Positions 29,002 to 35,747 of a DNA stretch of 35,747 nucleotides are shown piece by piece. The stretch covers positions 1 through 35,747 of the forward strand of contig QCCW01000008.1 of the NCBI GenBank assembly GCA_003281125.1, given 5' to 3'. Numbering within the stretch: position 1 is the first letter of the stretch; every line of letters starts with the position of its first letter. The notes below the pieces were generated by a model. The model searched no databases. It was not told the DNA's origin and was given only the letters and a program-made list of their open reading frames with translations. Both the position numbers and the translations under genes were made by a program. This stretch comes from Prochlorococcus sp. AG-347-N23 (GTDB lineage: Bacteria > Cyanobacteriota > Cyanobacteriia > PCC-6307 > Cyanobiaceae).

Positions 29002-30534
29002 TTATTTGATCTCAGTCTCTTTAGGAATCTTGTCATAATAGAGATTAATAATTTGATCCACTACCTCATTAATTGAATATCCATCCGTAATAATTTCTAT
29101 TGCGTCATTCGCTTTTATAAGAGGTGAAATTTCTCTAGTGGAATCTTCAAAATCTCTTTTCTTTATAAGTTCTTTTAATTTATGAAGGTCTATTTCTAGT
29201 GAGTCTTTACTATTTTTATCAGATTTTCTTCTTTTTGCTCTCTCATCGATGCTAGCAGTTAAAAATATTTTAAGTTCTGCATTAGGAAAAACAGTAGTTC
29301 CTATATCTCTTCCCTCAGCTACAAGTCCACCTGATTCTCCAATTTTTCTTTGTTCTTCTACTAAGAATTTTCTTACTTCTTTTATTGAGGAAATTTTAGA
29401 AACGATGGAACTTATCTTTTGTGACCTGATTTCTTCAGTAACACAGTAGTTGTTTATAAAAACATCCTGATGTGAATTTGTATTTGACTTGAAAACAATA
29501 GATATATCTTTAAAAATATTCTGTAATTTTTTTTCTTTTTTATAGTCAATTTTTTCTTTTATCAGAAGCCAACTCAACGCCCTATACATTGCTCCAGTAT
29601 CTAAATATAAAAGTTTAAGTTTCTTCGCTATTAACTTTGTTACGGTACTTTTACCTGAACCTGCAGGACCATCAATTGCAATAATCGGCCTTCTTTTCAT
29701 TAGAAAAACGTGATCAATTAATCTTGTCTTTCCACATCTTATCGCACCAGCCAGTAGCGAAATGTTATCCTCAGGTTTTGTTTTTTGGAGTGTATATGGG
29801 TCTAAATGTTCTAAATATTCAATTGAAATTTTTTTTGCTGATAGCTTTTTAATTATTTCGTTTAAATTGATCTTTTTTTCTTGTTGAAAATTTATTTTTG
29901 CTTCTAATAACTCACTTGAAAAAAACCTAATCAATTTTCTTTGGTTTTTTGATAAATGTAAGTTACGTGAACTTAAAGGAATTCCATCAAAATCTCTTTG
30001 TGTAGGAACAGATTTAATAGCAATATTTAATTTCTCTCTTCGGAGAAGATTTTTTAAAATTAAAAGTTGTTGCCAATCTTTTTCTCCCAAGTAAAGATTT
30101 TTTGGTTTGATGAGATTAAGTAATCTATAAACTACTGTACAAACGCCATCAAAATGTCCAATTCGATTTAATCCACATAATGCAGAAGTTAATTCTGTTG
30201 GAGCTTTTAGGAATTTAATATTTTTATTATTCGGTGGATATATATCTTCATTATTTGGGATGAAGATGGCATCTGCACCATTTGAAAAGGATATTTTTAT
30301 ATCATTATAAATTGTTTTAGGGTAATTCTCTAAATCTAACTTGCTATCAAATTGAAGTGGATTAATAAAAATACTTACTAAATTGACATTAGAGTTGTCA
30401 TTTTTTGCTGTTGATATTAGTTTTATATGGCCATTATGAAGATTACCCATTGTTGGAATGAAGTTAATTTCACTATTTATATTTCTCCTCCAATTTTCTA
30501 TTTCTTCAGTTTTCCTTATGATTACTTTCTTCAC
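29002..30534 (-). CDS. panC/cmk: Bifunctional pantothenate synthetase / cytidylate kinase (PanC-Cmk fusion)
   Basis: One 510-residue chain with two enzymes. Residues 1 to about 280 are pantothenate synthetase: FIPTMGNLHNGHIKLI (HIGH-type H33/H36), SIFINPLQF, NLYLGEKDWQQLLIL and DGIPLSSRNLHLS. Residues from about 282 are cytidylate kinase: P-loop GPAGSGKST (289-297), DTGAMYRALSWLL and AEGRDIGTTVFPNAELKIF. The first makes vitamin B5 from pantoate and beta-alanine; the second phosphorylates CMP and dCMP. The fusion is widely seen in cyanobacteria. The linker is short, so both domains should fold independently. Confidence 0.95.
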   Translation of the reverse strand: MKKVIIRKTEEIENWRRNINSEINFIPTMGNLHNGHIKLISTAKNDNSNVNLVSIFINPLQFDSKLDLENYPKTIYNDIKISFSNGADAIFIPNNEDIYPPNNKNIKFLKAPTELTSALCGLNRIGHFDGVCTVVYRLLNLIKPKNLYLGEKDWQQLLILKNLLRREKLNIAIKSVPTQRDFDGIPLSSRNLHLSKNQRKLIRFFSSELLEAKINFQQEKKINLNEIIKKLSAKKISIEYLEHLDPYTLQKTKPEDNISLLAGAIRCGKTRLIDHVFLMKRRPIIAIDGPAGSGKSTVTKLIAKKLKLLYLDTGAMYRALSWLLIKEKIDYKKEKKLQNIFKDISIVFKSNTNSHQDVFINNYCVTEEIRSQKISSIVSKISSIKEVRKFLVEEQRKIGESGGLVAEGRDIGTTVFPNAELKIFLTASIDERAKRRKSDKNSKDSLEIDLHKLKELIKKRDFEDSTREISPLIKANDAIEIITDGYSINEVVDQIINLYYDKIPKETEIK

Positions 30535-30632
30535 TTTGTTTTTAAAAAATAAATCTATTTGATAAATAATTACTGGACAAAAGCAATCTTAGGAGGAATA
30601 TCTATATAGGGAAAGTCTATCATTTTTATTTC

Positions 30633-31676
30633 ATGGATTACAAAACATCAGGTGTTGATATAGAAGCTGGGCGAGAATTTGTTTCCGAAATTAAACAGGC
30701 AGTTGAAGGAACTCATACATCTAATGTGATTGAGGGTATTGGTGGGTTTGGAGGTTTGTTTAGAATTCCTATCGATAGTTTTAAAAAACCAGTTCTTGTT
30801 TCAGGAACTGATGGTGTTGGAACAAAATTAGAATTAGCCCAAAGTAAAAACTTTCACTTTGAGGTTGGTATTGATTTAGTTGCTATGTGCATGAACGATA
30901 TCATTACTAGTGGAGCAAAACCTTTATTTTTTCTGGATTATATTGCTACTGGTAAACTTGATAAGAAACAATTATTGAGGGTTGTTCAGGGAATTTCACA
31001 TGGTTGCGGAGAAAATAACTGTTCATTACTCGGCGGAGAAACTGCTGAAATGCCTGGATTTTATTCAAAAAATAAGTATGATCTTGCAGGATTTTGTGTT
31101 GGAATAGTTGATGAGGATGAGCTTATTAATGGTAAAAAGGTATCTGAAAATGACTTAATAATTGCTTTAAAAAGTAATGGAGCTCATAGTAACGGCTTTA
31201 GTTTAGTAAGGAAAATTATTCAAAAAAATAATCAAATAGATAAAGAATTTGAAAAAGTTTCTCACTTAAATTTTTATGATGAGTTATTGAAACCTACAAA
31301 AATTTACAATAATGTGATTAACCAAATTTTATCAGAAAATATAGAAATTAAAGCAATGTCGCATATTACTGGAGGAGGAATTCCAGAAAATTTACCAAGA
31401 TGTATTCCTTCTGATTTTATTCCTTACATCAATACCAGCTCTTGGGAAATACCCATTTTATTTAAATTCCTGAAAGATAAAGGATCTATTCCTGACAAAG
31501 ATTTTTGGAATACTTTCAATCTTGGAGTTGGATTTTGTTTAATTATTGATAAACAATTTAAGGACGCAATATTAAATATTTGTAAAGATCATGAGATAGA
31601 TAGTTGGGAGATAGGAAAGATAGTTAGAAAAAACGATTCAAGAATTAGCAAATTCCTACCGGAAATTTTAACTTAA
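30633..31676 (+). CDS. purM: Phosphoribosylformylglycinamidine cyclo-ligase (AIR synthetase)
   Basis: Fifth step of purine synthesis: closes FGAM into aminoimidazole ribotide, which is also the precursor ThiC uses. The 347-residue protein has the family start YKTSGVDIEAGREFV, SGTDGVGTKLELAQ, LVAMCMNDIITSGAKPLFFLDYIATG, the GGETAEMPGFYSK loop, and ITGGGIPENLPRCIP. Full length, intact. It diverges from panC-cmk with 98 bases between starts; an AGGAGG sits at about 30591, too far from the ATG to be its ribosome site. Confidence 0.96.
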   Translation: MDYKTSGVDIEAGREFVSEIKQAVEGTHTSNVIEGIGGFGGLFRIPIDSFKKPVLVSGTDGVGTKLELAQSKNFHFEVGIDLVAMCMNDIITSGAKPLFFLDYIATGKLDKKQLLRVVQGISHGCGENNCSLLGGETAEMPGFYSKNKYDLAGFCVGIVDEDELINGKKVSENDLIIALKSNGAHSNGFSLVRKIIQKNNQIDKEFEKVSHLNFYDELLKPTKIYNNVINQILSENIEIKAMSHITGGGIPENLPRCIPSDFIPYINTSSWEIPILFKFLKDKGSIPDKDFWNTFNLGVGFCLIIDKQFKDAILNICKDHEIDSWEIGKIVRKNDSRISKFLPEILT

Positions 31677-31748
31677 AATTTTTTTTATTTTTTTAAAGTG
31701 AGTTCTAAAAAAATATTTTTTATACACAAATGAAAAAGTTAAGTGTAA

Positions 31749-31754
31749 TATAAT
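31749..31754 (+). promoter_or_regulatory. Putative -10 element upstream of the 31813 gene
   Basis: A perfect TATAAT lies 58 bases before the ATG of the following gene. No convincing -35 is visible. A weak 4-bp inverted repeat (CCGA 31765-31768, TCGG 31775-31778) follows in what would be the leader. Confidence 0.45.
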
Positions 31755-31812
31755 AAAATCACCGCCGAATTATATCGGAAGTTTAAGTATTAAGATTTAA
31801 CTTTTTTATTCA

Positions 31813-32457
31813 ATGCCTTTTGCAAATAATCAAAGAATTACTCGTAGACGTAGCTCAGCGGGCCCTACACCTCCAAAAAGACCAATAGGTAATAATTCTG
31901 AATTTAGTGGAAGACAGGCTCAAGGTCCAAGACCTACTTTTTTGACACTTAGGGATCATGGAAAAGTTTTTGTAGCTGATTTACCTAACCTGTCAGATGG
32001 TCAATTAGCTCATATTAGTAAAGAAGCTAATGAAGTTTTAAATAGCTTGGAAAAAAGGCTTAATGATCTTGAAAATGAGCCCAATAATAGTAATCCTGAA
32101 AACGATACGCTGATAAAAGCTTCTACCAAAAGAGATGTTACCCTGAGGTTTATTAAATCAATAGAAGAAGAACAAGAACATAGAAAGAATAATCCTGCTT
32201 TAAGAGATGCAGCTTCTGAATCGTTACCGAGAACTTTTCTTGAGGTTGCAAGACATAGACTGCCTGGAGCAACTTTTGATTCACTACTTCGAGAGGCTCT
32301 TGAAGCATGTGCAGTTGATGAGAGTGCTGAAGAAAATCAAATTATTGAAGAGCCCAAAGAAACAGTAAAAATCATGGATATACCCTCTCCCAACACAAAT
32401 GCTTCACTTGTTGTTAGTATTGATTCGAATGATAATTCAAAGAATGGCTCTATTTGA
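31813..32457 (+). CDS. Conserved hypothetical protein
   Basis: A 214-residue protein I cannot name. It begins with a basic, Pro/Gly-rich, probably disordered region (RRRSSAGPTPPKRPIG) and moves into a predicted fold starting PTFLTLRDHGKVFVADLPNL. A charged helical stretch with coiled-coil character (HISKEANEVLNSLEKRLNDL) follows, then RHRLPGATFDSLLREALEAC. The C-terminal 50 residues are acidic and low-complexity. The basic start could bind nucleic acid, but this is a guess. Its end overlaps the next small gene by 14 bases. Confidence 0.78.
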   Translation: MPFANNQRITRRRSSAGPTPPKRPIGNNSEFSGRQAQGPRPTFLTLRDHGKVFVADLPNLSDGQLAHISKEANEVLNSLEKRLNDLENEPNNSNPENDTLIKASTKRDVTLRFIKSIEEEQEHRKNNPALRDAASESLPRTFLEVARHRLPGATFDSLLREALEACAVDESAEENQIIEEPKETVKIMDIPSPNTNASLVVSIDSNDNSKNGSI

Positions 32458-32611
32458 TTCTACACAAGAGTTAATAAGTCTTAATGATCAAAATAATTCA
32501 GATATTAATCTTCCTTTAAAGAAAGATCCAATTTTATGTAATCATTGCAAAAGGACTGCATCAAATGGTGTTAGATGCTTAGGTATGTGTGTTGCAGATA
32601 ATGATTACTAA
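32444..32611 (+). CDS. Small cysteine-rich protein, unknown (possible zinc ribbon)
   Basis: A 55-residue protein starting at the ATG of 32444 (MALFDSTQELISLNDQNNSD). Its C-terminal half, ILCNHCKRTASNGVRC then LGMCVADNDY, has a CX2C and a CX3C and reads as a compact zinc-binding knuckle. The frame stays open upstream to 32399, but that part lies inside the previous gene in another frame, so the later ATG is preferred. The 14-base overlap with the preceding gene suggests translational coupling. The ordered Cys spacing is unlikely by chance in so A/T-rich a frame. Confidence 0.65.
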   Translation: MALFDSTQELISLNDQNNSDINLPLKKDPILCNHCKRTASNGVRCLGMCVADNDY

Positions 32612-32936
32612 AGTAGGTTAAATTTATATAAAAATAATCTTGTAAAAATAATTAATTAATCCATTTAATCTTATTTAAAAGTCAATATAAGAAACTATTT
32701 ATCTATAATAAAAAAATATTATTTTTCTATATATCAATAAGCAATTTAAAGTTTATACACTCAAAAGTCATTGTGAAGAAATGGAATAACGACCATCATC
32801 AAAATTACAATCTTGATTATCCTAAAAAAGAATTAAAGAATATTTTGTTGAAATATCTCATTTAAATATATTCTCTAGAGATCTACTACTACAAGTAATT
32901 AAATATGCAAAATAACGCTACAAACCCAAATATTAA
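32612..32936. other. Gene-free A/T-rich stretch at the start of the variable region
   Basis: No gene is supported in these 325 bases on either strand. It is very A/T-rich with only short open frames, such as a 13-codon ATG frame ending at 32946. It separates the last intact core gene from a series of broken genes and probably marks the boundary between core and variable DNA. No tRNA, direct repeat or integrase was found at this boundary. Confidence 0.5.
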
Positions 32937-33113
32937 AGTATTTTAGGTGAGAGGAACTATGATGCCATCTTCAATGCCTTTGATACTCTCAAGAGACGTT
33001 TCAAGAGTTATAGAGTAGGGATATTAAACTTCTTAATTAACCACTACAAACAGAGTGAGAATAAAATTCTAAAATGGTATATTGAAAGAGATTTAAAAAT
33101 AAAAATTTTTTAG
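32937..33113 (+). pseudogene. Gene remnant without a start codon
   Basis: The frame is open for 58 codons and ends in a TAG next to the following GTG start. It begins SILGERNYDAIFNAFDTLKR, followed by RFKSYRVGILNFLINHYKQS, and closes with KILKWYIERDLKIKIF. Its amphipathic pattern and balanced residues look like protein, unlike the surrounding noise, but it has no ATG, GTG or TTG start and is preceded by TAA. I read it as the 3' fragment of a decayed gene. The YDAIFNAFDTLKRRFKSYR part faintly recalls ribosome-hibernation (HPF/RaiA) helices; this is weak. Confidence 0.4.
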
Positions 33114-33881
33114 GTGGATAAATTAGTATCACTAAAAAAGCTTAGATCAAGGCTTAGTCAAGGAGGATTCTCTATAGGGAGTTGGATACAATTAGAGTCT
33201 CCATCATCCGCAGAAATATTGAGTAATGGGAATTATGAATGGATTACTGTAGATCTAGAACATGGTTCTATATCCATTTCTCAACTTCCAAATATATTTA
33301 GAGCAATAGAGTTAAATAACACCTTACCATTTGCAAGACTATCTGAAGGTAATTCAGTTAACTGTAAAAGAGTGTTAGACGCTGGAGCTGCTGGAATAAT
33401 TATTCCAAAGATCGAAACAAAATACCAATTGAATGAACTTATAAATGCATGCAAGTGGCCCCCTAAAGGGGATAGAGGTGTAGGATTCTCTAGATCAAAT
33501 CTTTATGGTGATAACTTCGAAAAATACAAGGAACTAGCAAGTCAGCCTTTTATAGTTGGAATGATAGAAAGTAAGCTCGGTATAGAAAACGTAGATGAAA
33601 TTTTATCTGTGAGTGGATTAGATGCTATATTAATTGGACCATAAGATCTTTCAGCCTCATTGGGAGTTACTGGAGAAATAGATAATCCTCTTGTGCAGAG
33701 TGCTATTGAGAAATTATTGAGAGCATGCAAAAAATTTTCAATCCCTGCAGGAATCCATATTATAAAACCTGATATAGAAGAATTAAAAATTAAAATTAAC
33801 AACGATTATCAGTTCATAGCATATTCTATTGATTCCGTTTTTTTAAACTTTATTAGTAAGAACCCAATTTCTCATTTATAA
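33114..33881 (+). pseudogene. HpcH/HpaI-type aldolase interrupted by one in-frame stop
   Basis: The coding frame begins at a GTG (33114) and runs 255 codons to a TAA (33879-33881), the usual length of class II HpcH/HpaI aldolases (2-keto-3-deoxy sugar acid or related aldolases). One TAA at 33642-33644 breaks it. Before the stop: SIGSWIQLESPSSAEIL, VDLEHG with the catalytic His near 50, RVLDAGAAGIIIPKIE, WPPKGDRGVGFSRSNLYG, MIESKLG with metal ligand Glu152 and DAILIGP. After it: DLSASLGVTGEI, where the D is the second metal ligand. The family motif is GPxDLSASLG, so the stop replaces the variable residue (often Tyr, TAT or TAC). It should be inactive unless read through. Confidence 0.85.
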
Positions 33882-33950
33882 ATCAAAGATAAAAATGTCT
33901 TGTTGGAGATTATGAGAGAAATAATAATATTGAATTTCACAAACTAAAAT

Positions 33951-34347
33951 TAGTAATCTTTATCCTCATCTTCTTTTTCTTCTTTTGGTTTTTTCTCTGG
34001 AGGATTTATTAGACACTCATCAACTTCAATTCCATATTTTTTAAAATCTTCAATTGAATCAATAATTTCTTCTCCATTATTTTCATTTTTGAAATATAGA
34101 GTAGGTGGAAAAGAAATATATCACTTGCTATTTCAAATGCTTCATGAGGAGTTTTCCCAGAATTTATACCAATCATAAGTGCAGGCTTCCATTGCTAAAA
34201 GTCGAGCAGTGCAACTTTCTTCCCCATATTTAGGGCACATAAAACTTAGTGCTTTTCCTAATGTCTCTCTTTGTTCTTTTTTTCAGGAACTGCAAAAGCT
34301 GTCGGAGGTAAAAAAAAGAATAATGATGCTAAAAGTAAGCGTTTCAT
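33951..34347 (-). pseudogene. Decayed secreted-protein gene with three frameshifts
   Basis: On the minus strand an ATG at 34347 opens a clean signal peptide, MKRLLLASLFFFLPPTAFA then VPEKK, and then the frame fails. Continuing by eye gives EQRETLGKALSFMCPKYGEE and SCTARLLAMEACTY in a second frame, MIGINSGKTPHEAFEIASDI in a third segment, and PTLYFKNENNGEEIIDSIED through KKYGIEVDECLINPPEKKPK to a TAA at 33951. The pieces are collinear and together about 130 residues long with four conserved-looking Cys. The first shift is at a run of seven A. It was once a small periplasmic protein of unknown function. Confidence 0.75.
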
Positions 34348-34413
34348 GTTTATTCAGATTAAAGAAATATCAAACATATTAAAGATGTCCTAAAAAGATC
34401 TTTAATATCTTAT

Positions 34414-35547
34414 TTATTTCTTCAATAATGATTTCATGCGTTTTGCGATTACTTTATTTCCTAATGAGTTTATATGGTAAGGGTCAATAAAAATATTATT
34501 CGTTCCATCTAACCAATCAGTGCCATTTACAAAAGAAGAGCAGAAGTCTTTATCGAATTCACAATACTTGTCTATTTCTTTAACTATTAAAGGGTAAACA
34601 ATTTTATATTGAATCTCCACTTCTATATTTTCTTTTACAATGCTTGGAGGTAAATATTCAGAGTTAGTTTTCGTTGTAAATAAGTTTGGTTGAAGAATAC
34701 TATAAAACTCGAAATTCTTGGACTTGGATAGTGTATGAGCGGAATACCAATTGTTAACTAGATGTTGAGCGATTGAGATTGCTTTTGCTTTATTAATGTC
34801 ACAATCATAGGCTTTGGATTGACTACGATTAATAGAGGGTAATTGGATGCTAAATTTTTTAGCAATAGCAATATATGGAGAGAGAATAAAATTTGTAATT
34901 CTCTTTTGCATAAGTAATGGTTTTAGCGCATTTTGGATGCGTTTCTCACGACTGTGAGAAGGTACTAATTTATTTTCACTTCGGCACTGAATAATAACAT
35001 CATTTATACCATCAAAAAATATAACAATGGAAGGTTTATTTTTATCTCCTATGGCATTTATTAATTGATTTAATGATTGCCTAGAAGTCCAACTTGCTTC
35101 TCCAAAATTATAGACTGGAATATCTGTAAGAGAATTGAAATGACTAGGAATTGTCTGCAAGTCTGAAGCACCAGTTCCCCACATTGTGGAACCTCCAAAA
35201 AACCATACGGAGTTATTAATCGCTTCTCCTTTAGATTTTCTTGCATTATATGGACCTGATACGTTTGTGTATTTAAAGTTTACTTTTTCCCTTCTCCAAC
35301 CAATAAAACTACTATAGATTGAATTAAGTTTAGAATTTTCATTGAATAATTCAATAGAGAACTCTTTGTTTGAATATGTCGGATAGTACGCTCTAGGGTC
35401 TATGGTTTGATTAAGTTGAGAATAAAAGAATGGTCTGAGTCTTTCGTATAGTCGATAGAAAAGTGCGGGAAAAAATAGCAAGATACCAATTATGATGATA
35501 TTAATGCCTATTATTTTTGAGATCTTTTTGGCACGTGAGTTCAACAT
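34414..35547 (-). CDS. Membrane-anchored SGNH/GDSL-like hydrolase
   Basis: A 377-residue protein with one N-terminal transmembrane segment (about 11-31) and a long extracytoplasmic domain. The SGNH blocks are recognisable: FFGGSTMWGTG with candidate nucleophile S120 (block I), FFDGINDVI (block III, GxND) and DPYHINSLGN with D355/H358 (block V). Such enzymes remove or add acyl groups on surface sugars; substrate is unknown. The open frame extends 35 codons upstream, but that part is a shadow of the preceding 53-residue gene, so the ATG at 35547 is chosen, 5 bases after its stop. It is intact, unlike the genes just beyond it. Confidence 0.83.
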   Translation of the reverse strand: MLNSRAKKISKIIGINIIIIGILLFFPALFYRLYERLRPFFYSQLNQTIDPRAYYPTYSNKEFSIELFNENSKLNSIYSSFIGWRREKVNFKYTNVSGPYNARKSKGEAINNSVWFFGGSTMWGTGASDLQTIPSHFNSLTDIPVYNFGEASWTSRQSLNQLINAIGDKNKPSIVIFFDGINDVIIQCRSENKLVPSHSREKRIQNALKPLLMQKRITNFILSPYIAIAKKFSIQLPSINRSQSKAYDCDINKAKAISIAQHLVNNWYSAHTLSKSKNFEFYSILQPNLFTTKTNSEYLPPSIVKENIEVEIQYKIVYPLIVKEIDKYCEFDKDFCSSFVNGTDWLDGTNNIFIDPYHINSLGNKVIAKRMKSLLKK

Positions 35548-35552
35548 ATAAG

Positions 35553-35714
35553 TCAAAAAATAGAATAAATTAAAGGCGCAACTACTGATCCCTGAGTAAA
35601 CACAATAAGTGCTCCCATGAGAACGATTGTGATAATTAAGGGTGCTAACCAATATTTCTTTCGGACTTTAAGAAAGTCCCAGATGTCTTTAACAAGTTCA
35701 AAAAATGCTTCCAT
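35553..35714 (-). CDS. 53-residue single-span membrane protein (DUF5989-like)
   Basis: A short gene with product beginning MEAFFELVKDIWDFLKVRKK, then the hydrophobic span YWLAPLIITIVLMGALIVF and the tail TQGSVVAPLIYSIF. This pattern (FLK-RKK-W-L-P, one span, QGS-VAP-IY) is what I recall of the DUF5989 family, usually found next to SxtJ-type membrane proteins, carbamoyltransferases and SGNH hydrolases in surface-modification clusters. Its stop lies 5 bases before the SGNH gene, so they should be coupled. The frame stays open upstream to the window edge (11 codons), so a longer start cannot be excluded. Confidence 0.72.
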   Translation of the reverse strand: MEAFFELVKDIWDFLKVRKKYWLAPLIITIVLMGALIVFTQGSVVAPLIYSIF

Positions 35715-35747
35715 GTTTCGAAAGATACGGTTCAGGTCAGCTCGATG

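Noticed and set aside
32948-33019. Short GTG frame (MRGTMMPSSMPLILS...)
   Set aside because: Only 23 codons; the overlapping frame used for the remnant looks more like real protein.
34179-34382. 67-codon plus-strand frame
   Set aside because: It is antisense to the decayed secreted-protein gene, whose minus-strand translation is far more protein-like.
35548-35652. 35-residue extension of the SGNH hydrolase
   Set aside because: It lies entirely in another frame of the 53-residue membrane protein gene; the ATG at 35547 follows that stop by 5 bases.

Overview
This AT-rich window carries the gene content of a marine picocyanobacterium, very probably a high-light-adapted Prochlorococcus. The diagnostic genes are psaC, rpaB, ndhS, a three-gene bilin operon (ho1-pebA-pebB), a panC-cmk fusion, a short bacterial-type ThiC, and several small proteins that look cyanobacterium-specific. 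Intergenic spaces are short and many neighbouring genes touch or overlap, which fits a streamlined genome. The genus is inferred from gene content and composition; no database search was run.

Positions 1-32611 are core chromosome. In order: light and redox response regulator rpaB with lysS; smpB; ruvB followed by a secreted TPR protein, an M20 amidohydrolase and a small membrane protein; a TPP riboswitch and thiC; tkt, fabF and acpP on the minus strand, diverging from psaC; glmS; rimM, ndhS and rnc; the RNase P RNA gene rnpB diverging from tRNA-Arg(CCU); two unknown small proteins; glgP diverging from a CPA2 cation/proton antiporter; an uncharacterised carbohydrate-type group (alpha/beta hydrolase, mutarotase-like protein, DUF1537 kinase); icd; ho1-pebA-pebB; a low-molecular-weight phosphatase; the panC-cmk fusion; purM; and two unknown proteins, the second a short cysteine-rich protein overlapping the end of the first.

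Positions 32612 to the end differ. Coding density falls and broken genes appear: a start-less coding fragment, an HpcH/HpaI-type aldolase interrupted by one in-frame TAA just before its metal-binding Asp, and a secreted-protein gene split by three frameshifts. The window ends in an intact minus-strand pair, a 53-residue single-span membrane protein resembling DUF5989 and a membrane-anchored SGNH-like hydrolase. Such a pair is typical of cell-surface or polysaccharide modification clusters. I read this as the edge of a variable genomic island.

The core genes cover photosystem I (psaC, ndhS), carbon storage and pentose phosphate flux (glgP, tkt), 2-oxoglutarate supply (icd), fatty acid synthesis (acpP, fabF), cofactors (thiC, panC), nucleotides (purM, cmk) and RNA processing (rnpB, rnc, rimM, smpB). 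No CRISPR array, insertion sequence or prophage was seen.
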